Of a stretch of 10,420 nt of DNA, positions 1 through 6,629 are shown piece by piece. Where the stretch lies: positions 121,167 to 131,586 of the forward strand of contig KQ481984.1 of NCBI GenBank assembly GCA_001430745.1, given 5' to 3'. Both the position numbers and the translations under genes were made by a program. The stretch comes from Auxenochlorella pyrenoidosa (lineage: Eukaryota; Chlorophyta; Trebouxiophyceae; Chlorellales; Chlorellaceae). The first letter of the stretch is position 1. Each line of letters opens with the position of its first letter. Below the pieces are notes generated by a model, which was given only the letters and a program-made list of their open reading frames with translations, did not search any database and was not told the DNA's origin.

Positions 1-95
1 CCTCCCTGCAGCCGCCACACGCCCCTCCCGTCGCGCCACCGCCGCCGCCCCGCCCCCCTCCCCCTCTCGGCCGCCCTGCCTCTTTCCCATCGCAG
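1..95 (+). other. 3' end of an upstream UAP56 intron
   Basis: C-rich sequence without coding similarity, ending in a pyrimidine stretch and TCGCAG at 90-95. The next base opens the conserved PMEIYVDDE segment of UAP56 in phase 0, so this is the tail of an intron whose donor lies before the window. Confidence 0.8.
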
Positions 96-1783
96 CCCAT
101 GGAGATTTACGTGGACGACGAGGCCAAGCTGACCCTGCACGGCCTGGTGCAGCACTATGTCATGCTGAATGAGGACCAGAAGAACCGCAAGCTGAACGAC
201 CTGCTCGACGCGCTCGACTTCAACCAGGCAAGTGCTGTGTTTTTCCCTCTTCTATTCTGCGTGTGTTGGGGGTCGTCGGGTCTCGCTGCTGTCGAGAGTC
301 GGGGTTGCTGCCCTCGTCGAGGCCCCGCCTGCTGCTTGCGGTGCTGAGGAGCGGAAAAGGGGCCTGGTGGCCCGAGGGCAGCGCTGGGGGCTGCTGCCGT
401 GGCGCCGCACCTACACGCGCCTGCCGCGTCGACAGGCCTGCAGATGCCGCGCGCTCCGCCCGGCTGCCGATCACCTTGCAGCCACACCTTCTTACCACAC
501 GGCCCCTCCCTGCCCTGCCCCGCCCCCCCCCCCTTGCAGGTGGTCATCTTTGTGAAGAGCGTGGCGCGCGCCCGCGAGCTCAACCGGCTGCTCAACGAGT
601 GCAACTTCCCCTCCACCACCATCCACTCGGCCATGCGCCAGGAGGAGCGCCTGCAGGTGGGCGGCTTGGCTGTGTGTGTGTGGTTGTTGTTGGTGGTGGG
701 TGGTGGTGTGTGTGTGTGTGTGTGCGTGTGTGGGGTGGGGGGCCGGCGCGCCCCCGTTGGGTGGCGGGCCGGGGCCGGCTCCTAGGCTGTGGGGGCAGGG
801 CAACCAGGCGAGTGATTACGGTGGTCACATGATTAGGCGGCGCATCTGCAGCCCGCTTGCCCTTGGACATCTTCTCAGCTCGTTAGTCCCCCCCCCTCCC
901 CCGTCAAACAGGTGTACAAGGAGTTCAAGGAGGGCGCCAAGCGCATCCTGGTGGCCACCGACCTGGTGGGGCGCGGCATCGACATCGAGCGCGTCAACAT
1001 CGTGATCAACTACGACATGCCCGAGACGGGTGGGTGGCAGGGCGTGTGCGCGCGTGTGTGTGTGTGTGTGTGTGTGTCTGGTGGGTGCAGGGGGGGCCCA
1101 GCGGGAGAGCGGGGTGGCGCTGGTGGTGTGCGTGTGGTGTTGAGAGTGGATGGGGCTCGCTGGGCGCAGGGAGCACAAGGGCTGGCGTGCGGCAGTCCAC
1201 TCGTAGCTGAGCAGCTGCCCCCGCGAGCCACAGGCTTCACCGACCCGCCCCACCCCACCCCACCCCCCACAGACGAGAAGCACGGCAACGGCGCCGACAC
1301 CTACCTGCACCGCGTCGGCCGCGCCGGCCGCTTTGGCACCAAGGGCCTGGCCATCACCTTTGTGGCCTCCCCCGCCGACAGCGAGGTGCTCAACCAGGTC
1401 CAGGTGGGGGCTTTGGCTGATTTTTATTACAGTTTTCCTTGTTGTGTGAGCCAGGTCCAGGGGGGGAACCCCTGGCTCGCTCACTCCCTCACATTTTGTT
1501 CTAGCTGCGTGAGGAGGCTGGGCGCGCCGCGGGTTGCTGCGTGTGCGGGCCTGCTGCCGGCTTGCCCAGGGTTGCTGCGAGCTCGCCCAGCCAGGAGTGC
1601 ACCCCGTGCCAGCCAGCGTCTCAGGTCCCCCCATCTCTAAGGCAAAAAAAAGGAGAATGAGAAGTATGAAAGTCAAAATTAACTAAAAATGGCTGCCTCC
1701 CCTGGCTGCAGGAGCGCTTTGACGTGGACATCAAGCCGCTGCCGGAGCACATTGACGCCAGCACGTACATGAATGCGGCATGA
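96..1783 (+). CDS. UAP56: UAP56/DDX39-type DEAD-box RNA helicase, C-terminal part (5' partial)
   Basis: Exons in the window: 96-227, 540-656, 912-1029, 1273-1403 and 1712-1783 (TGA stop), giving the last 189 residues of a family usually about 430 aa long. This is the second RecA-like domain. Visible are the [17 protein letters not shown] entry, VVIFVKSV (motif IV, fragment residues 45-52), [15 protein letters not shown] (motif V region, 98-112) and [12 protein letters not shown] (motif VI, 133-144), then [15 protein letters not shown] near the end. Known role of the family: a nuclear ATP-dependent RNA helicase that helps U2 snRNP bind the branch site and, in the TREX complex, loads mRNA export factors. 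Intron phases are 0, 0, 1, 0. The first visible intron uses a GC donor. About seven extra residues (TDEKHGNG region, 122-129) lie between motifs V and VI where plant proteins have a short DSAD-type link. The DEAD box itself is upstream. Identity is very secure; exon ends are inferred. Confidence 0.95.
228..539 (+). other. UAP56 intron with non-canonical GC-AG ends
   Basis: CAG|GCAAGT at the 5' end (225-233) and CCCTTGCAG at the 3' end. Protein similarity across the junction (DFNQ then VVIFVKSV) allows no other break. A GT donor four bases further on would shift the frame. The interior is GC-rich and has no gene. Confidence 0.85.
671..734 (+). repeat. TG/TGG microsatellite in a UAP56 intron (657-911)
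   Basis: Runs of TG interrupted by TTG and GGT steps, then another TG run, directly visible. The host intron is 657-911 with GTGGGC donor and ACAG acceptor. It is length-variable simple sequence. Confidence 0.9.
1043..1077 (+). repeat. (GT)n microsatellite in a UAP56 intron (1030-1272)
   Basis: About twelve uninterrupted GT units at 1054-1077, preceded by GTGTGCGCGC. The host intron has a GTGGGT donor at 1030 and a CACAG acceptor ending at 1272. Confidence 0.9.
1394..1460 (+). repeat. Duplicated UAP56 exon 4 donor edge
   Basis: CCAGGTCCAG closes the coding exon at 1394-1403 and recurs at 1451-1460 in the intron, 57 bases on, with loosely similar flanks. In the copy the donor GT has become GG, so it is not a usable splice site. 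The host intron is 1404-1711. Its remaining part is GC-rich, then has an A-rich patch (about 1640-1690) before GGCTGCAG, and no gene is seen there. Confidence 0.5.
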
Positions 1784-2713
1784 GTCTGCATGAGGCTTGG
1801 TGGCAGCCACGTCCGGCCGCCCACAGCGGCGCCGGGCGTGCCGCCGCCCCCTCCCCCACTTTTTGACTCCCCCTGACGGCGGGTGCCCCGCGCCCGCCCC
1901 CGACAATCGCCCCGACCCTCCCAGCTCTCTCCCCCCTCCGCATGCTTCCGCTCTGCGCTGCCCCCGCTCCCATCTTTCTGCTTCATTGTGCATGGCCTGC
2001 TGCCCCTGTAAGGCCAAATTCGAGCGAGTGGGGACAACTTAAGGGCACACTTGAGGGAAGGTTGAGGGGCAGATCGAGTGGGGGGACAACCGAGGGGGAG
2101 AGCAGGGCCGAGGTGTCCTGGCTGTTGTACATTGTGAGAACACGTTGAGTGGAGAAGCTGGGGCATGTGAGTGTGGCCGGTGTATCGTGGTTATCATGAA
2201 GTCACAGCACCTTCCGTGGCAGTGACTGTTAGGCATGCGGGCAGTGCTGCCTCATGTACTTGCAGGGGGCAATTCCTCGACTCTCGTGCCTTCTCCTTGA
2301 ATCCCATGCCTCCCATGCACGTTGATCTCACCAGCAGTGATTGCTGTCGAACGCTGCCCATGCCTCGCAAGACAAGGAGCAGCAGGGGCCGGCTCGAGAC
2401 GTCTGCTGTGGCTGTGGAATCGTGCGTGGGGAACAATCCTTATCAGTCGGCCTGCCTTGGAAACGATCCTGAAAAATCATCCAGCTTCAACTGTGGGCCG
2501 CAGAAAGGACAGAGGGTGCTTGGCACCCTCGTGTCAGCCACCCCATCCGCCGCCCAGGCGCTCCCTGTGCTGCACCGGCTGCGCCCTGCCGATGAATGCT
2601 CTGGAAGGCCGGGCGCCTTTTCGTGCGCATTACCAATACCCCTCCTGCATTCCAATTCTCCTCAGCCCGCCCTCAGGCTGTCAGCTTTGGGGTTTGCGTT
2701 CTCCATCCCACAC
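1784..2713 (+). other. UAP56 3' UTR and intergenic/5' region of MAM33
   Basis: No convincing gene is seen. The first part is C-rich, typical of an algal 3' UTR. Around 2025-2100 there is a short G-rich stretch in which a CGAGTGGGG..ACAAC phrase occurs twice. No clear TATA box is visible. The MAM33 reading frame stays open upstream for several hundred bases, with in-frame ATGs at 2306 and 2315, so a longer N-terminus cannot be excluded from sequence alone. Confidence 0.6.
2007..2011 (+). promoter_or_regulatory. Candidate polyadenylation signal TGTAA for UAP56
   Basis: TGTAA is the usual polyadenylation motif of chlorophyte green algae (established). This copy lies about 224 bases after the UAP56 stop codon on the same strand. 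A chance match is possible. Confidence 0.5.
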
Positions 2714-5700
2714 ATGCTGCGGAGGGCTGCTCCTCGCCTGCTGGGCAGGCTGCTGGCGATCGAGGGTGGGCTGCTGGCTGTCGAGGCCAAAGCCGCCCTG
2801 CTGCCAGCAGCCGCACGCAGCGTGCAGCAGAATGTCAGTGCGGCAGCCGCAGCCAGAGGCTTCAGGAGCAGCTCCGCCTTCTCCTATTCGCTGGCCGAGG
2901 CGCTGAGGTGAGTGTTTGAGCCCGCAGGGGGCGCGATGGTGCCGGGGTTGGACCGCTGCCGCCTGCTGCCGCCGGTGGTGCCGCCCTGGGCTGGTGCACA
3001 CTCTGGATGCCCAACCTCCAATCACCTTTTGCCCTGTCGACAGGAGTGAGGTCAGCTACGAGAAGGAGAACTACGAGCAGCCGCCGGTGCGCAGATGGGG
3101 GCTCTGCAGCGCTGCAGCTGCCTGCATGTGCCCATCCAGCCTGCTGCATCCAGCCCGCCTGTCGATTGCATTTCCCGCTGGGATGCGTGCCTCCCCTTCA
3201 TGCATCTCAAAGACGTGCATGATGGCACAGCATGCTTGCACCCAGTCGCGGGTTGCAGCGGCATGCGCTGCACCATGCACCGCTGGCCGCCCCGCCTTCT
3301 TCTGAAGAGGGGATTTGTGTATGCGCGGCTTTCCAGTGAGCACACACACTCGGGGCCCGGGCCGCTCCTGCGCCAGCCCTTCCAACCCGCAGCCGGCACC
3401 GCGCCGCAGCCATAGCTTCCCAATGGGTGCAGCTTCCCAATGGCTGCTACCTGTTGCAAACACCCCGCTGCAGGAGGTGTCTGCCGGCCCGCCAGCTGGC
3501 TTCACGCTCACCGAGGCGCGGGGCGACACGCTGATGACGCTCACTAAGCGGCACGGCGGCGAGACCGTCACGATCGACGTCATGGTCAACGACCAGGTAA
3601 GGGGTTATGAGGGGGTTATGAAGGGGCCACATGAGGGGGTATGAATGGGCCAAGTGTGGCCGCGAACGGGGTCACAGAGGGGCCGCGCTGCTGCCTGGGA
3701 TGGAGGGCTGCTGCATGGAATGGAACCTGGAATGGAGGAAGGGGCCGATGGTCAGGAAGGGGCGGGCCTTGGCCAGGCATTCAAGGGATCGCGGCCCCCG
3801 TGCTTGCATGCTTTCATGATCCTGCCACGCCCGCCGCGCCCCCCTGTCTCCCCCCCTTGGTTTCTCCCCTTGAAGCCCGAGGAGCAGCTGGTGCAGGTGG
3901 AGGAGACGGGCGCCGTGGACGCCGACGTGGGGGTCGTCTTCACTGTCGCGGTCACCAAGGGCGGCCAGAGCCTAGTGTGAGCGCGTGCCGGAGGCTCCAG
4001 GGCTGCTTATGCACTGCCGTTGTCACCGCGGGCAGCCAGAGCCTAGTGTGAGCGCTTTCCAGGGGTTCCAGGGTTCCTTGGTTGGGTGGTGCTTGCGGCC
4101 GTGGCCGGGACGCAGCGCCCCACCGGTGTCGCCAGCTCGGTCAAGGTCCACGTTTTGCAACCCCAGGCCCGGCTCGCCGGCCCGCCCATGGTCGTGGGCA
4201 ATGCTGCTGGCACACGAACCTGGTGTGCTCGCCACGCTGCATGCATGAGGCTCATGAACTGGTGTTACCGCGCAGCTGTCTGGCATTGGGTTGCAGAGGT
4301 CTGTGTGCGCGACTGCGACTGGCGTGCGCCTGCTCCTTTCGCGGCCGCGCACACGGACTTTTACAACCTCATGCCCGACAGCTGCAAGGACTCCAAGTTC
4401 ATAATGCCTTCTCTGGGCGCGATCACACCCGTGCCCCTGAACGGAGTTTGAGTTACAGTCGCAATGAAGTTCGAGGCCTGTGCACAGGAGCAGGACCCAA
4501 TACGAACAGCTTTGAACTCTCACTTGGGGCTGTGGGCGGGCCTTGTGTGTGTCCGCACAGGTGCACAGCAGCAGGGTTGCTGCACAGCCCCTTGCTGCCG
4601 CCATCGCCAAAGGTGGAAGGGCCTGCCTGCCTGCGGGCGGCGCTGGCGGCTGGGTGTGCGAGGAGGGCCAGAGAGGGTGGCTGGCCCTGGGACTGGTGTG
4701 TAGCTGGCCGCCTCGTTGGCCCGCCTCGTGACTCCGCCTCTGTGCGCCGCAGGCCTGACCTCTTCCCTCCCCCTCCCCCCCTGGTCCCGCCCCAACCCGC
4801 CCGAGGCCCCCAAGGCGCATGCAGGCTGGTGTGCACGAGCGGCTGAGCCGCGCGGTGTATGGTTCCCCCTCCCGGCATGCAGGTTTTGAGTGCAAGAGCG
4901 ACCGACTCATGCAGCGTGTGCCCCCCCCCCCCCCCTCCCCACCCTCTTGACACGCAGGTTTGAGTGCAAGAGCGACGGGCAGTACCTGGAGTTGCTGCCC
5001 CCCCTTCCCTGCATGCAGGCTGATGTGCAAGATCGACCGAGTCATGCAGCATGTCCCCCCTTCTGGCACGCAGGTTTGAGTGCAAGAGCGACGGGCAGTA
5101 CCTCGAGGTGCTGCACGCGTCGCTGGAGCCCGCTGAGGGCGAGGTGGAGGACTCGGCCTACACCGGGCCGGTGAGCGCATGCTTTTTTCCCTGTCTTTTC
5201 GTGCTTTTGCTCATGCTTCATCTGTGGATTCACACTGGTTGTTGTCTGTCTGCGTGAGCTGGAGGGCTCGGCGTACACAAGGTCGGTGAGAGCGCGTGTT
5301 AATGCTTTCTCGTGCTTCAGTTGTGGATACAGCGCTGGTTGTCGTTTGCCTGTGTGCTCTCCTCTGGCTCCGAGCACCAGCCCCAACCCTGCCCCGCTGC
5401 GCCCCTCAAAAGGCATGTGCGTGGTCGGCCGCACAGGCGCAGGCGCAGCAGGGCGCAAGCGTGCCCAGACCACCCTCCTCAACCCACCACCGCCCGCCCC
5501 GCCCTCATCCTCCATCCTCCTCCCCCTGGCCCCTCTTGGCCCCTCTGCTACCCCCATAGTTCCCTACGCCCCCTACCTCCCACCCCCCACCCCCTCGTTT
5601 CCCCCGGGCCTTCTGGCTCCCCCCTCTTTCACAGGTGTATGAGGAGCTGGATGAGGAGCTGCAGGCAAAGTTTGCTGAGTACCTGGCAGAGGTGCGCTTT

Positions 5701-6386
5701 CCATATGCTTTGCACGCTTCGTGCGCTTTTCGTGCACTGCCTGCTTTTCGGCTCATCGCCCTGGTTTCGCCTGCAGCCCTGTGGCGCATGCTTCTTTGCC
5801 TCTGGAGCTGAGAGAATCGAAGCCGGAGGGCGCGGGGCATGGGCGCGCCTGCCGCTCTAGCCGTCGTCGGGGCTGGTGCCGGCGCCTGCTGCGCCTCGCC
5901 TGTTTCTCACGGCGCCACCCCTTTCCCTCCTTGCCGCCTTGCCCAGCAACCCGTCCCCCTGTTGGCCCCCTCACCGCCCTTTTCCCTGCCCCATTCCTGC
6001 CACCCCATGCAGCGCGGCATCACCCCAGAGCTGGGTGCATACCTGCTGCCGCTCGTGCACGACAAGGAGCAGCGGTGGGTTGCCATCTCTAGTGTTCTCT
6101 CTAATAAATTTCTTTTTCTTTTTCGGTTTGAGGCGTGCTCAACAATGAGCAGCGATTAGTCCCAGCCCGCTGCTGGCTGGCCCCACCGCTGCCTGCCCCA
6201 ACTCTTGTGTTCCGCCGCGGCCAGCTGCCACGGGTGCACACGTTAAGGAGCGGCGCTGCATAGCTGTCGGCCCTGGCTGTCGCCGCGCGGCATCTTGAAG
6301 CGCTGGAACCCCCTCCCACCGGCCGCCCTGCTTGCAGGGAGTACATGAACTGGCTGGAGGGGGTGGAGTCGTTCATTCGGCAGTGA
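2714..6386 (+). CDS. MAM33: MAM33/p32 (C1QBP family) mitochondrial matrix protein
   Basis: Eight exons: 2714-2907, 3044-3086, 3474-3596, 3876-3976, 5074-5170, 5635-5691, 6013-6074, 6338-6386 (TGA). They join to 241 residues, with phases 2, 0, 0, 2, 0, 0, 2. The N-terminus MLRRAAPRLLGRLL is rich in Arg, Leu and Ala with no acidic residue in its first 15 or so, followed by ARGFRSSSAF near residue 50, like a cleaved mitochondrial presequence. The mature part has family features: SYEKENYE (69-76), GFTLTEARGDTLMTLTKRHG (88-107), the beta-strand run VGVVFTVAVTKGG (138-150), FECKSDGQYLEVLHASLEP (155-173), YEELDEELQAKFAEYL (188-203), and the C-terminal helix RGITPELGAYLLPL...WLEGVESFIRQ. The family forms acidic doughnut-shaped trimers in the matrix that assist mitochondrial translation and respiration. 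The start at 2714 is chosen for the presequence; in-frame ATGs exist 136 codons upstream. Identity is secure. Confidence 0.92.
3087..3473 (+). other. MAM33 intron 2
   Basis: Donor GTGCGC after GAGCAGCCGCCG, acceptor CCGCTGCAG. No gene or RNA is recognised inside. Near the 3' end it carries the 17-base tandem repeat listed separately. Confidence 0.75.
3414..3447 (+). repeat. 17-bp tandem repeat, two copies, in MAM33 intron 2
   Basis: AGCTTCCCAATGGGTGC at 3414-3430 is followed directly by AGCTTCCCAATGGCTGC at 3431-3447, with one base different. Confidence 0.9.
3601..3651 (+). repeat. Degenerate minisatellite at the start of MAM33 intron 3
   Basis: Four to five units of about 11-13 bases on the theme GGGGTTATGA begin four bases after the GTAAGG donor. 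The intron (3597-3875) also has GGAATGG repeats near 3718-3735 and ends at CTTGAAG. No gene is seen inside it. Confidence 0.75.
3942..4079 (+). repeat. 71-bp tandem duplication spanning the MAM33 exon 4 donor
   Basis: The segment from about 3942 to 4008, covering the end of exon 4 and the first bases of the intron, recurs at 4013-4079 with a constant offset of 71. The core CAGAGCCTAGTGTGAGCGC is identical in both, and about 48 of 58 aligned bases from 3951 agree by eye. The copy keeps a good GTGAGC donor (4048), but read-through to it meets TGA at 3978. Confidence 0.85.
3977..5073 (+). other. Long MAM33 intron 4 filled with duplications and a fold-back
   Basis: At 1,097 bases this is the longest intron in the window. 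It starts GTGAGC and ends GGCACGCAG. It holds, in order, the donor-edge copy (4013-4079), an imperfect hairpin (4272-4385), GC-rich sequence without recognisable features (about 4440-4810), and the acceptor-edge array (4817-5073). No coding similarity other than the exon-edge copies is recognised. Confidence 0.8.
4272..4385. repeat. Imperfect inverted repeat (45-bp arms, 24-nt loop) in MAM33 intron 4
   Basis: Arms 4272-4316 and 4341-4385 pair with 36 Watson-Crick pairs, 5 G-T wobbles and 4 mismatches, counted by hand. The ends GCAGCTGTC and GACAGCTGC are exact complements. Weaker pairing continues outward with a small bulge (ATGAACT at 4254-4260 with AGTTCAT at 4396-4402). A transcript would fold into a pre-miRNA-like hairpin. 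It could also be the remains of a small fold-back element. Confidence 0.85.
4817..5130 (+). repeat. Tandem array of acceptor plus start of MAM33 exon 5
   Basis: Five CAGG acceptor-like sites lie at AG 4823-4824, 4881-4882, 4956-4957, 5017-5018 and 5072-5073, spaced 58, 75, 61 and 55 bases. Those at 4882, 4957 and 5073 are followed by close copies of the exon 5 start (TTTGAGTGCAAGAGCGAC). Those at 4824 and 5018 carry more diverged versions. The last is the real exon by phase and homology. The copy at 4882 has an extra T that creates TGA at once. The copy at 4957 would shift the downstream frame. A 15-C run occurs at 4921-4935. Confidence 0.85.
5141..5358 (+). repeat. Tandem duplication of the MAM33 exon 5 donor region (about 115-bp offset)
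   Basis: TGGAGG-ACTCGGCCTACACC at 5145 and TGGAGG-GCTCGGCGTACACA at 5260 are followed in both cases by GGTGAG donors (5171 and 5286). Similar intronic sequence follows, including a CTTC..TTGTGGAT and CTGGTTGT phrase in each. The copy keeps a potential donor. Using it would shift the frame and pass through a TGA. Confidence 0.8.
5359..5634 (+). other. Remainder of MAM33 intron 5
   Basis: C-rich intron sequence ending TTTCACAG. It includes a short GCGCAG-type repeat near 5433-5450. No gene is seen. Confidence 0.7.
5692..6012 (+). other. MAM33 intron 6
   Basis: Donor GTGCGC, acceptor CCCATGCAG. The first 60 bases contain loose repeats of GCTTTTCGTGC. No gene is seen. The following intron 7 (6075-6337; GTGGGT donor, CTTGCAG acceptor) is likewise empty. 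Confidence 0.75.
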
Positions 6387-6629
6387 GGCAGGCCTAGCGG
6401 GTGCAGCAGTTGAGACCAATCCAATCATTCATTCATCAGGCGCATCAGTGCAGCGCGGCTGTGAGCCTTCAAGGTGGCGGCTGAAACTTTATACTCCTGC
6501 ATGCAGTCATGGCCGCACCCATTTTGATGTGCCCTTCCGAGGTGTGTGAACGAAGCTCGCTTCTGCGCCATGCCGCGTGATGCCTGAAACACAGTGCTGC
6601 CTCCCTCAGGAGTGCAGCCTGCCTCTTCC
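6387..6629 (+). promoter_or_regulatory. MAM33 3' UTR / kinase gene 5' region with tandem CCAAT motifs
   Basis: This is the compact space between the MAM33 stop and the proposed kinase start. Two CCAAT pentamers lie back to back at 6416-6425, followed by a short ATTC repeat. CCAAT is a common eukaryotic promoter element, but its use here is inferred. No TGTAA polyadenylation motif is seen after the MAM33 stop in this stretch. Confidence 0.35.

Noticed and set aside
825..1676. 283-codon open frame on the - strand
   Set aside because: It runs antisense through UAP56 exons, introns and a TG microsatellite (giving THTHTH); it is an artefact of composition.
4086..4451. 121-codon + strand open frame in MAM33 intron 4
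   Set aside because: No known domain; it crosses the fold-back, so both strands read similar peptides (HTD..N.MPDSC), which explains its apparent conservation.
4466..4480. GTTCGAGGCC resembling a tRNA B box
   Set aside because: No matching A box, acceptor stem or cloverleaf could be drawn around it.
4023..5180. 385-codon open frame on the - strand
   Set aside because: It covers MAM33 intron 4 and exon 5 on the opposite strand, is low complexity (Pro, Ala, Arg, Cys, Gly), has no recognisable domain, and part of it mirrors the fold-back and tandem repeats.
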